Source: Monilinia fructicola
Taxonomy: Eukaryota > Ascomycota > Leotiomycetes > Helotiales > Sclerotiniaceae
Length of the DNA stretch: 64,000 nucleotides
Assembly (NCBI GenBank): GCA_008692225.1
Contig: VICG01000009.1
Location: 1,488,001-1,552,000 of the forward strand
Direction: 5' to 3'
In this document: in pieces, positions 38,363 through 49,152 of the stretch
Layout of the letters: the number at the start of each line of letters is the position of its first letter
Position numbering within the stretch: position 1 is the first letter of the stretch
Translations under genes and position numbers: made by a program
Notes under the pieces: generated by a model
Told to the model about the DNA's origin: nothing
What the model saw: the letters and a program-made list of their open reading frames with translations, nothing else
Database searches by the model: none

Positions 38363-38714
38363 ATGCCACCACCAGAGCTTAGACGCGTGCGGTATCTCGA
38401 AGATCCCCTCGGTCTCGCCGAAGGCTGGGTCTGCGCCAAACGGACGTTTCCCGGCTGGGAAGGAATCAAGATAGTCGGTCCCTCTCCCCAAGCCACGCGG
38501 CCCCCCACTCTATGATAACTAACCACGCGCCCAAGTGCGACTACGAAAACGAAGGCGCAATGTACGACGAGCATTTCCAGCGCGCAGCCTGCAAGCAGTG
38601 CGGCGCCACGTCTGGTCCAACAACCTCAGCGACACGCCCGGTCCCAGCGTCATCAACTACTGGTTCTACAAGACTCAGCATACCGGCGTCGCGATTCCGG
38701 GCGTCCCGAAATAG
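38363..38714 (+). CDS. Small hypothetical protein in a GC-rich block, frameshifted
   Basis: I do not recognise this gene. It starts at ATG 38363 (MPPPELRRVRYLEDPLGLAE, then WVCAKRTFPGWEGIKI). A likely intron spans 38474-38535, with a GTCGGT donor, CTAAC branch site and AAG acceptor. After it come CDYENEGAMYDEHFQRA and, in a shifted frame, HVWSNNLSDTPGPSVINYW through GVAIPGVPK and the TAG ending at 38714. The two stretches join only if about two bases are removed (or one added) near 38580-38600. Codon composition is clearly GC-richer than in neighbouring genes. Whether this is one short gene or a fragment is uncertain. Confidence 0.35.
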
Positions 38715-38997
38715 ATCAGACGTCCGACGGCCGACGTCAGACGTGCTGCAATCGAAGACGTAGACGTGCTCTTGCACACGAAGAGCACCCCGAGCCCAAC
38801 ACACACACACACAATGAGCTAACTAGAGCGACTTGCCCCCCGCGCCCTCCTCCTCTCCGCTCCCGCATCCGTCTTCGATCCTGCCTTCGTACCCCCTGAC
38901 TTCGTCGCGACAAGCAGCGGGCAGCACATCGCCCCGCACGTGCATCTTCAGAAAGATCCCTCGGTTTTCGTACCCATCCAGCGATTCCATGCGCGTC

Positions 38998-39075
38998 AAA
39001 AGAAACAAAAACAAAAAAACAAAAAACAAAAAACAAAAAACAAAAAACAAAAAACAAAAAACAAAAAACAAAAAA

Positions 39076-39114
<39 letters not shown>
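38998..39114 (+). repeat. ACAAAAA repeat followed by long poly(A)
   Basis: About nine ACAAAAA units are followed by an uninterrupted A run of roughly 36 bp. Confidence 0.95.
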
Positions 39115-39116
<2 letters not shown>

Positions 39117-39730
39117 CAAATTGCAATACATACCACGCGAAAACGACCAAAGAAATTCAAGCTCGATGACGCTCCGACACTAATCTGCACTAGTCATGAA
39201 CGGATGGTATTAGCAAGTATGAGATTCCCGCTCTCTGTAACTCTATCTATCTCTCGACGGGTTTGTTCGGCGGAGGATACGATTTTCCGATATTGATATT
39301 GATATCGATATTAGCATTAGGAATGGAAGTTTCCGCCATTGACGGTAGGAAATAAACAGACAGAGAAAGAGAGAGAGAGATACATAGAATCATCCAGCGC
39401 GAACGAATCTCCCCCTGTCCCCCTCTTCGACTTGAACTATGAAGTGCGAATGTGTGAACAACTGACTGCCTCTCCTAATCATGACCCTTTACCTACCCCC
39501 TTACCCCCTTACCCCCTCACACCCCTTACCCCCCCCCCCAAAAAAACCCCATTCAACACCCCTAAAAAGAAAATGTTCATCAGCTGAAACTTCATGTTCA
39601 TATTCATCTGCTGCCTGTTTCAAATTGGTATATTGATCTACTTGTATAAACATCGAAGAAGCATCCGCAAGCCAGCACATCAAGCTATCGCCCGTCCTCT
39701 TTGGAACTATACTCTTTTCCCACTCATCTA

Positions 39731-39768
39731 GCATCGAGCATCGAGCATCGAGCATCGAGCATCGAGCA
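39731..39768. repeat. GAGCATC tandem repeat
   Basis: Five exact 7-bp units of CATCGAG/GAGCATC in tandem. Confidence 0.9.
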
Positions 39769-39851
39769 TCAACCATCTCCCATCTCCCATCCACCATCTA
39801 TCACCCTGCCGTCTTTCCGACAGTGTATATATTGTACACCCCCACTGCGCG

Positions 39852-41811
39852 CTACATTTCCTTCTTTCGAATGGTGACACCTGCACTCGTGCCTACACCA
39901 TGATTTCTATCCGCCGTCTCTTGATCCACATGACCGTTTGCCTTTGCATTTGCATCCCCAGGAAGCCCCACCGCACGCTCGCCACCAAGCTCCCCCGCCT
40001 CCCTCCGACACCTTTCACACATGCACCAGCCGCCCAGACTACCCTCGGCCCACTCCCGTCGATCCTGCACCGGCAAGTCGATGTCGCAGTAGTGATTCCA
40101 GATCTCGTCGCCTTTCTTCACACCTCCCTTGCTCGCGCCAATTCGCTCTTGCCGACACCACAACTTCATTCTTCCGCCCCATTCCCACTGGACGTTTGGA
40201 TCGCAATCATGATTTGCCAAGCACCACAGTGGATGAACGGCCGCAACTTCGGGCATCCCCGTGGTGGTGTTGACTCTGGCTGACGCGGTGCCGCGGAATT
40301 TACTATACAGAGTATTGAGGATCCAGAGATCATAGGAAGCAAGTTGCGCGAAAATGTCGATGTCCATTTTCTCGAGGATATGAAGGGGCGTTGAGATATT
40401 GCTTGCAAAAGAAAACGGGAGAGTCCAAACGGGGGGAGGTTCCGATCGTGGAGAGATGGGCACTGCGTTGGAAGCCGAATCGAGAAAGTCGCCCCAGATG
40501 AATTTTACTTCCTTGAGGTCAAGAGGGTGCACTTCTTGGGTCGCTGACATAGCCAAGGAGCGAGCCAAGAGGAGAAGGTAGAGAGCATTGGGTGATTCTT
40601 TTGGGTCTGGGTCTTTGGAGATGGCGTCGACATCTTTTTCGCAAATGGCGGGGTGGTATGTCTCCAGCGCGAGGTTGAGGCAGGATTTGTTACAAAACAT
40701 AATATCGTAGCAGTCTGGACATCCTACTACAGTACTGTTTTTACCCAACGGCGGCAAGACTGTACTACACGCATCGCAAAGTGCATCCTTGAGACGGTTA
40801 TTGACGGTTAAAACAGAAGTCTCCTCCAGAACCGTTTCGCCTGGTTGTATATCATCTGTGGCAAAAAGTCCCAGTTGTTTATTGGTTGGTATATTACCGT
40901 CTTCATCGGGAACGATGGCCGCTTCCACCAGGGTAGGCAATTCGACGGCCCGAACTTCAACTTTCGAAGAGATAGCTTTCAACTCCCGGTTCAAGAAGTC
41001 GAGGGAGTCTTGCGAGAAAGCGATTCGGCTCGTGATCATTCCATGGGTATATTTCGCGTCGCACCAACCCTTGATCAGGCAGTTCGGATACATCCACCTC
41101 AACCGTCTTCAGCCTTCTCTTGGCCACGGTGAATATGTAATCCTTCACCTGATTCAGTTCCTCATCATCAGGCGCAACCTTCAATCCCCTGCTGCAGAAA
41201 TCATAGGCACTCTTCAAGCATCCGCACAACAGGAGACTCAAGGAGAGATTCTGATAACATCGCAAAGCGGCTTTATCTGCAATTCGCATATATACCTCTG
41301 CATCCACCTTATCCACATCCACCTTCTCAATCCCCCTTCCCTCTGTGATAGCATCAGGGGAACCGGCCGTCGCATAGACATATCTCTTCAAAATCCCGCC
41401 GGAAAAGCCTTCCGCGAGTCGAGACTTGAACGTTTCCAAAGCCTGTTCATGATATTCGAAACTCTCATCCTTCAATTCGTCGCATAACAACAAAGCCCTG
41501 TAACTATCACCCGCCGCCAAATCCGGATACCCCAAGTCGCCATAGACGCTCGCTCGCTCGAGATAGAGTAATAAATCGTAAGGTTCCTCCTCCAGTTTTT
41601 CAGTTAGCTCTTGACGTCTCCCGACAAAGATGGAGGTATCATCCTCTTCGTCGCTGTCCCTCTCCATAGCGCTCTGAACATGATCCTGTGGGACATGAAC
41701 TTTGGAATAAAAGGCGTAGGCGAGTGGTGTGTCCAAGTTAAAAGGTCGTACCAGGGGAGCGTTTTTCCTGGCATATTGTGGTGCGGGAGGATGAGCAGCG
41801 GTTGAAGACAT
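39852..41811 (-). CDS. TPR and SET domain protein (SMYD/SET5-like), one frameshift
   Basis: Minus strand, no introns needed. ATG at 41811 lies in a CCACC context; in-frame upstream ATGs at 41898 and 41916 are possible. The N-terminal ~280 residues contain TPR-like helices (LLLYLERASVYGDLGYPDLA and KAALRCYQNLSLSLL). A split SET domain follows: GLFATDDIQPGETVLEE, then a Cys cluster CDAC...CPDCYDIMFCNKSC (MYND-like zinc site), then NHDCDPNVQW and GDEIWNHYCD, which hold the cofactor and catalytic residues. A post-SET CMCERC is present. Such proteins are protein-lysine methyltransferases; the substrate is unknown. The frame breaks at about 41014-41020; removing one C joins EPNRF to SQDSLDFLNREL and gives 652 residues. 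Confidence 0.87.
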
Positions 41812-43058
41812 GGTGGGGTTTTTGCATTTTGGGATTTCAGTTTTTCCAGGGATTTTGAGTTTAGGTGGTGCTCCCAAAGCGAGAGAGTAAGGGTCCATCC
41901 AAAAATACGGTATCACGCTAATTTAGAAAGGGCGCAAGAGGGAAAGGGCTCATTACCTGAGGGCTAAAAGACTAGAGGGCGACTACTGCACTCTGTAAGT
42001 AGATAAGTACCTAGGTAAGGGTTAATTTATTTACAAGCGTTTAGTAATATATTTTTCTACTTTACCGAAAAGAAAGGGTTAAGGTTAACCGGCAGTCCGG
42101 GACCAGGTAGATGTAAGTACAGTAGTTCAATCACATCTAATTCTGCCAGGTGATAGATGACAATACGACAATACCTACCTAGGTGCTTGATGAATCTTAC
42201 AATTCTATTCATCCGGAGTATTTGCTCCGGTGATCATTGATGAATAAATGTATACAATATTTAATAGGTAAGTCAGTATTTGAAGTATAACAAATTACCA
42301 TTAGTATCTATTTCTAATAGATATAGATTTCGCTAGCTATGTAAATTATTGGCAATTTTTGTTATCCGTATGTCTATCCCACTTGATTCATTTCGAAAGA
42401 TCTATATATGCATGTGCAATTCTCTAGTTCTCTAGTTCTCTAGTTCTCTAGTTCTCTAGTTCTCTAATTCTATCGTCCTGTAGCTCTGCAGTTCTGTAAC
42501 CCTTTCTACTTAAATGGGTATAGTTCTACAATAGTCATTCAATACAATTATCAACATGTTCAAATTAAACAATGGGGGACCATCATTATCTAACGGGAGC
42601 TATTGGAAAAGCCATCTATAGTCCATCGGTAGCCCATCTCTAGCTCATCTTTAGCCCATCTCTAGCCACAAACAACTTTTGTTTTTCTTCTAATTAAATC
42701 ATTCGATCTTTTTACCAAAGAGGAAGCTAAAAAGTAAGAAGGGTTCTTCGATCGACAGTACCCATAGAAAATCAGGCTTAATCGTAAGGGTCTTTAGTCT
42801 ACTCTGTATATTCACTGCTTCTAATAGATCCATGGAGGGGCTAGATCTACCATTGATGCTACGTGGTTACGTGAATAGCCAGGCACCCCTAAACACCGGA
42901 ATCTTCTATTCCATCCATTCTGCCTTTATCTTCCATTCACCATCTTCCGATTACCACCATCTACAATTTCCCATCTACGATCTTCCATGTCTCATCTACC
43001 GTCATTCCTCCATGTTTTGCTGCACACCCTTACCCCTTCACTTTCTTTCGTGTACTTC
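41812..43058. other. Intergenic, repeats and regulatory-like motifs
   Basis: Contains TACCTAGGTA at 42008-42017 and a tandem TTCTCTAG repeat at 42420-42470. A degenerate ATCTCTAGCCC-type repeat lies at 42605-42667. No coding frame is supported. The region is the 3' flank of the PHO13 gene and the 5' flank of the SET gene. Confidence 0.65.
42420..42470. repeat. TTCTCTAG 8-bp tandem repeat
   Basis: Six near-perfect copies of the 8-bp unit in tandem. Confidence 0.9.
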
Positions 43059-44147
43059 TCAACCCCTCAAATCACTCAGTTTATCAACGTAGTACGCAGG
43101 TACTACAGGGGCACTCGCGGCCTCCCATTCTTCTTTCTTAGATACTCCAGTCAACACCGCCAGGGTACCGCCAAGTTTACCCTCAATGCCGAACTTGATA
43201 TCCGTGTTCAATCGATCCCCAACCATACACGTCTTCTTACGATCGAACTGAAATTTGCCCTCAATAGAATCCATCATCGCTTGATTTGGTTTTCCTAACG
43301 CAGTTGGCTCCCTTCCTATCATATTGACCAATGGGATGGATATAGATCCAGCTCCGGGGAAGAATGTATGGTTTGAGGGTAAAGTACTATCTGTATTCGT
43401 GGCCAGGAATACTGCACCTCGACGAAGATAATGGTAAGCATGGCACAACTTGAGATAATTGATGTGAAAGTCCAAGCCAGCCAGAACTACACCCACGTTA
43501 TCGTCGAGTAGCGAACCATCTGCGATCCCTTTGTAATCATCTGGAGTAACATCACGACGATAAGCTGGATCTGTTCCTCCAATATATTCCACTCCTTCTG
43601 TCTTCAGTTCAGTTTCGATACCTGCTTCACCTAGCACGAAGACCTTATTCTTAGGAGCTGGAAGCTTGAGGATTCGAGATATATAGATTGCGGAAGAGTA
43701 GGCGGAACCGAAGATTTCATCAACGTTACTTGGTATCCCAAGGGTGGTAAGTTTCTTCTGATATTCTGCTCTCGATTTCGTGGAGTTGTTTGTTACAAAA
43801 ACAATCTTCTTGCCTGGAGCACTCCAATGATTAGCGTTCATCCCATCCAAAGGTTCATGGATTTACCTTTGGATCTCAACAATTCTAAAGTCTCGACCGT
43901 TCCTGGAAAGAGATGATCTCCAGACCAAAGAACACCTTTTGCCCATTAGCACATTGCTAGCTTGCAGTATGGTTCTTGCATTTACCATCACAGTCAAATA
44001 GAAAGACCTGATGGGTGGAGAAAGTCAGCGTTATCCTACATGTTTAAGCTTGGAAGCTTTCGTAGGACTGACTCAACGCACGTCGAATTGATCAATAAAT
44101 TCATTGATGGCAGATTGATCTCCCGTGAGATACTTTGGTGAAGCCAT
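43059..44147 (-). CDS. PHO13-type HAD phosphatase (4-nitrophenylphosphatase / phosphoglycolate phosphatase)
   Basis: Minus-strand exons are 44147-44082, 44007-43986, 43935-43867 and 43813-43059, giving 303 residues with every phase matching. All HAD motifs are seen: motif I DCDGVLW (nucleophile Asp and general-acid Asp, split by intron 2), motif II VTNNSTKSR, the lysine of KPNQAM, and motif IV GDRLNTD. A C2-type cap lies between motifs II and III. In yeast and mammals the enzyme is a metabolite-repair phosphatase that removes toxic side products such as 2-phosphoglycolate and 4-phosphoerythronate. No frameshift is present, unlike most genes in the window. Exon 2 is only 22 nt and carries the catalytic aspartates. 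The start fits the family opening (MASPKYLTGD). Confidence 0.94.
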
Positions 44148-45168
44148 GATACTCGAAGCAAGTACCTGGTAGGTATAAAGGGGTTTTCTTGTGTAATACG
44201 CCGATAGGAATGATCCGTATTAAGCTCAATTATTGAATCTTTGACTCAGAATCTAAGGTCAAGGAAGCATCGGAGAAATTGAACAAGATCCGAGAAATCA
44301 ATCAATAATCAATCAACCCCGCCATGATCACGTGAATACATACTGACAAGCGCACATGACGAAATGCCAACCTTGGAAGTTTGCGGCAGTAGTGGGTGGG
44401 ATTGAAATTCATTTTGTGATACCTGTACAGGACTGTAGCTTCGCAAGGCGAATGGAATCAATGGACTCATGCGAGAAACACAAGGAAATCGATCACGAAC
44501 ATCCGAAGAGAAAGGATAGCAACAGGATTAGACGGAATTAGACGGGATGAATGATATTGGATGGGACTGAAGGGAAGTTTCCAATCAAATACATGATTTT
44601 GAAGATTGCCCAGGTGGTGTTATTAGCATTACAATCTCTGTTCTCAAATGTCCAAATTCCTGCATTCACGGATTAATAGGGAGGGAGGGAGGAGGGAGAG
44701 AAAAAGGAAGATGGATTAAAAGTCTCCTATCTCTCCTTTTTACGCGGGACAATATTAATTGGGATTGTGTCTCGTCTGTACAACTTACCTACCACAAACA
44801 AACCCCACCATGGGAAGAAACATTTCGACAAGAAGGAGGAGGAAAGACCCGCGTGAGAGAATTCTTCTTTCATGAACAATTAGCCATTTGAAAACGAAAA
44901 GGGTTGATTAGCTACAGTAGAGCTTTCACAATACGAACTGAGGTTGATATGAAGTACCTTTTAACCGATCGATCATGGGTACTAATAACTTTACGAAATA
45001 GACCGAACAAAAGAGATTACGCAGGCAAAAAGAAAGGAAATAAACATCTTCCATCTTCCAACTTCAAGATATATAACTTGTTTCAACCGAATTCTGCCAA
45101 AGACTTAACAATCCCTTATCCATGAGTTGAATTTGAACTGGATGGATCATGGATGAGCACCCAAGGTC

Positions 45169-45201
<33 letters not shown>

Positions 45202-45301
45202 CTATCTTACGACCGTAGTGGACCAGAACAATTGCGCCATTATCAAGGAAGGGTTATGGATGTACAGCATTTTCAACAAGAATTCTCCGTGAAACATACT
45301 C

Positions 45302-45321
45302 TGTACAGTGTACACTGTACA
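45302..45321. repeat. Perfect 20-bp palindrome
   Basis: TGTACAGTGTACACTGTACA is identical to its reverse complement, with no spacer. It lies in intergenic DNA. Confidence 0.97.
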
Positions 45322-46129
45322 CCTCCTTAACTACCTAGATGGGTGATAATAAGTATCACTCCTTCATCGGGCGATGAATCCTATGTCGCGGAGCGCCATA
45401 GTACTCTGTACTCTGTACATCAAATGCAAGAGAAGAAAAATATCTATTAGAATCGGGCAGGCTTGCAGATGAAGGGATAGATTGAGGATAGCGGTATCGT
45501 CGACGGGAATGGTGCTACTTTCCTTTCCGTGCGTTTTTGGATGCCTTCTTTTTGCCTTGGTTGAATGCGGATTGAATGGATAGATGGATGGATGAGTGGA
45601 TGGGTGGATGGGTGGATGGAGGACCGTTGAATACCTATGACCTTCGTCGAGTAGTTTGCTGAAAGTAGGTATCAATATCAGAATTAGATGTAATAAAGAT
45701 TGAATATCCTCCTTTCTCTGAATTTAGTTTTTGAAAAGTTCAATCAAACAAGCATTCATTCATTCATTCACCCCCTTCAACTCAATTCAAATATCACATA
45801 TCATATCGTTTGACTGGTTGATTGATAAATCGATTGATTGTCATTGTTTCTTTCTTACCTAGTAACCCTACCTACCTAGGTACGTACTCTGTTACTCCGT
45901 ACATCTCTTTGGCTGATTAATTGCTGATTCATCAAACCTCCCCTCTATCACTTCCCTTTCCGTCTTATCTCTTGGTCTGTGGGTCTGCGGGGACAATCTT
46001 ACTGGTACTGGTATTGGTATTAGTACAGGTACGTCGATGCCAGGACTCGGAAGGAAGAAGAACCAATCATCATCACTTTACTTTATGATTTTGCTCCCGT
46101 TCATCCTTTCATCTTATCAAAGTATAGTA

Positions 46130-46800
46130 GGGTTATTATTTATATTGATATATTATAACGTATATCGGTCAGTTTAATATAATATATAATATTGCTTGAG
46201 GCAAATATATATTTCTATTAACGTATTTTAGAATAAATTATCTAATCTATATTAAATAAGGATTAAATGTTTTAAAATAAGGATTAAAAATATTTTAAAT
46301 AAGTATTAAAGGTATTTTAAAAGGTAAAAAATAAATTTAATTAAATAATTAAGAAAAGTCTTTAATTCTTAATTCCTTATACTTAAGAAGTATATCTTTA
46401 AAATCTATTTATATTCTTAGTTATTAATATTATTTATTTAATCTAACTAATCTCTAAAACTATAATATTATTCGCTTAAACTAACTAATTTATAAATATT
46501 ATCTACTTAAACTAATAAATACTATTTATTCTTAATGTATTAAGTAAAAATAACTTAATCTCATTAGTTAAATTGATATAATTTATTAAAAATCTTTTAT
46601 AGAAATAAATTCTTATTTTTTTTTTTTTTAACGATTTTATTTAGATTAAAAAAGGAAAAAAAACAACGTAATCGTATATATCGCATGTGATATACTTAGT
46701 ATAATATTTTTGTAATACTTAAAAAGCGTTATAATACAAAAATATATATTCGTCAGCCAAAATATATAAATTATATACCCCTACAGTACAGGATTTAATC
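46130..46800. other. AT-rich block, probable decayed (RIP-like) repeat
   Basis: About 670 bp of A/T-dominated DNA with stops in all frames and many TTTAAATAA-like words, flanked by ordinary composition. This is the pattern expected of a transposon copy mutated by RIP, but no diagnostic motif remains. Confidence 0.45.
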
Positions 46801-47092
46801 CTACAGAGTACTAGGTAGGTAAGTACTAGTAAGCTTTTTGTGGAAATCCATAGAATGTTCAATACTGTCTGTACTCGAGTACTCCGTATAGAACTACATT
46901 CACAACATCAATAATCAAATATCCGTCTATCCAAGACCAGAAAGCAGGAACAGATAAATAAGTACAGCCCTGGAGGAGGAAGGAACCTTGGGACGCGGAA
47001 GTAATACACAAGTTTAGTCTGCAGGTAGTGCGTGAGTGAGTGGTTGTACAGGAAGGTTGTTGATTCAAAGATATAAACCATTGATCGATTAT

Positions 47093-47225
47093 TTCATTTT
47101 CATTATCATTTTCATTATCATTATCATTATCATTATCAACATCATTATCAACATCAAGCATCGTCATCGTCATCGTCATCGTCATCAACATCAACATCAA
47201 CATCAATACCAACATCAATATCAAA
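47093..47225 (+). repeat. CATTAT / CATCGT / CATCAA microsatellites
   Basis: Consecutive hexamer arrays: TCATTA-type, then CATCGT, then CATCAA. They lie about 490-620 bp before the lactonase start. Confidence 0.9.
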
Positions 47226-47710
47226 GGAAAATAAATAAAAAAACGATTGACAAAGGTAACGTAGAATCTAATCCCAATTGATATATACCTACATATCCAT
47301 GGATCTATCCATATTTACGATTCTCATCTCATCATCTCATCATCTATCTCATCATCTATCTCATCATCAAGAATTATTAATTTGCAATCAATCAATCAAT
47401 CAATCTAATCCGACGTTTTCCATACAGAAAGGAAAAAAATTCCACTTATCGATCGATACACGATAATTACTGTCAAACACCCCCACCATCAAAACCTTTC
47501 TAATCCTCTCGCATCACCCACAATTCTCTACTTCCTTCAAAATCCATAACTCACCTTTTTTTTTTACAAAAGAGAACGAAGGAAAAAGATAAAAGAATAT
47601 TAATTTCATCCACTCAACTCACTCACCAAATTACTCCCCAACTTACTCACCAACTCACTTACTCACTCACTCACTTTCATCCCCTTCACGCCATCCTAAT
47701 ATCGCAAAAC

Positions 47711-48501
47711 ATGGTTGGCTCACAACCTAACCTCTTCGCCTTTCCATCCGTCGATACTCTCGCCACTACTCTCCGCCAATACATTGTACAAGCACAATCC
47801 GCCGGTCTCACTCGTCACGATGCCTTCAAGATCGCCGTTTCTGGAGGTTCTCTCCCCAAAAACCTTAGCCGCAGCTCTCCTTGCCCCATCAAATGGCCCA
47901 GAAGATGTTATCCATTTCTCCAAATGGGAAATCTTCTTCGCAGATGAAAGAGCCGTTCCTCTCGACCATGAGGATTCCAATTACGCTTTATTAAAGAGTG
48001 AGCTGCTCGACAAAATCCCCGCCGAGCTGGGAAAGCCTACCGTTCATCCAATAGATACGGCGCATTTGGATGATGTGCAGGAATTGGCGGATCAATATGA
48101 ACAACTCCTCGTACGCAGTTTTGCATCGAGAGATTCGGTCAAATTACCTATTTTCGACTTGTTGCTCTTTGGGATGTGGGCCTGACGGTCATACATGTAG
48201 TTTGTTCCCGGGCCATGCCTTATTGCGAGAGACGGACGCGTGGGTTGCGCCAATTGAGGATAGCCCGAAGCCACCACCAAAGAGAATCACACACTTACAT
48301 TGCCGGTGGTCACACATGGGGTTAAGATTGCTTTTGTCGCAACTGGAGGTGGAAAGAAGGAAATCATGAAGGCGATTTTCGAAGGAGGAAATGGATTGCC
48401 TTGTGCATTGGTTAATGAAGGGGCTAGGGAGAGATGCAGTTGGTTCGTTGATAATGCCGCGGTGGAGGGAGTTAGTTACCCCCAAGAAAGGAAGTCTTTA
48501 A
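47711..48501 (+). CDS. 6-phosphogluconolactonase (SOL/DevB family), four frameshifts
   Basis: A cytosolic enzyme that hydrolyses 6-phosphogluconolactone in the oxidative pentose phosphate pathway, feeding NADPH production. Signatures in order: phosphate-binding [46 protein letters not shown] (after correction); then [12 protein letters not shown], and [18 protein letters not shown] near the C-terminus. The frame is broken four times: an extra A in 47858-47862, an extra G in 48171-48173, an extra CA in 48288-48294, and an extra C in 48479-48483. Removing five bases leaves 786 nt, a 261-residue protein with TAA at 48499-48501, the usual family length. As written, the frames stop early at 47947, 48185, 48369 and 48506. 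The gene is either heavily affected by sequence error or a recent pseudogene. Confidence 0.88.
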
Positions 48502-49111
48502 ATTGACAGAATATAACAATATGCGGGCATTTAGCTAGGGCTGGCTCACGCCAAGATTTGACGAGATATGATTTTGCAGTGGAGAAGGATGGATGCGCGG
48601 GTGGCTTCTTTGGATCAGGAGTTCAAAGCGAAGATATGGATGGTGTTCTAAAAGGGCAAGGATTTATTTCAGGCACATCTTATCATCTATCTTCACCTCT
48701 CGTCCCTCTACTCCTTGGCGGAGAGTTCCTCAACATGTCATTACGTGCATGACACGCATCACACCAAATTCCTCACTAGCCAGCGCTTCCCCATTTGAAA
48801 TCAAAAGATTTATCTTGTCCCCTCGGTCCCAATGTCATCGTCGTGATGAAATCCCCCCCGTCCTTCATAGACCCACCCCTCTTTCATCCATACCTCACCC
48901 TACATACCTTCCATCTCCTTCCCCTCATCTCCGCGTCTATGTTTCATCTCCCCCCCCCCCCTCCCATCATCCACGCCTCTATCTCCCCCCTCTTACATCC
49001 AATAACCAGTATCTAATCCCTCCACTTGCACCACTTGCACCACTTGCCCCGCCCACTCTCGTCTCACCCCCCTCGTTCATTTCTCCCCCCTTTCGGGAAC
49101 CTTGAGTTCTA

Positions 49112-49152
<41 letters not shown>

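Larger units (their letters stand above)
38715..39851. other. GC-rich block, A-rich tract and microsatellites, no supported gene
   Basis: GC-rich DNA continues to about 38990 (open on both strands, no motif). It ends in an ACAAAAA-type repeat and a long poly(A) run (39000-39114). Further right are an AG run (about 39361-39381), a C-rich run (39480-39540) and a GAGCATC repeat (39731-39768). Lys/Asn-rich or Phe-rich frames here are translations of the A tract. Confidence 0.6.
44148..47710. other. 3.6-kb intergenic region with AT-rich relic and microsatellites
   Basis: Small frames at 44356-44541 and 44904-45125 have no motif. The region holds an AATC run (about 45170-45200), a 20-bp palindrome (45302-45321), a GGAT-type repeat (about 45570-45625), TACCTAGGTA (45873) and TACTCCGTA (45893, 46880). 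An AT-rich block (46130-46800), CATTAT/CATCGT/CATCAA repeats (47093-47225), CATCT repeats (about 47325-47370) and a CTCACTCA repeat (about 47618-47680) follow. The right end is the 5' flank of the lactonase gene. Confidence 0.6.

Noticed and set aside
38833..39296. Lys/Asn/Gln-rich (plus) and Phe/Cys-rich (minus) open frames
   Set aside because: Generated by the ACAAAAA repeat and poly(A) run; the non-repeat ends show no motif.
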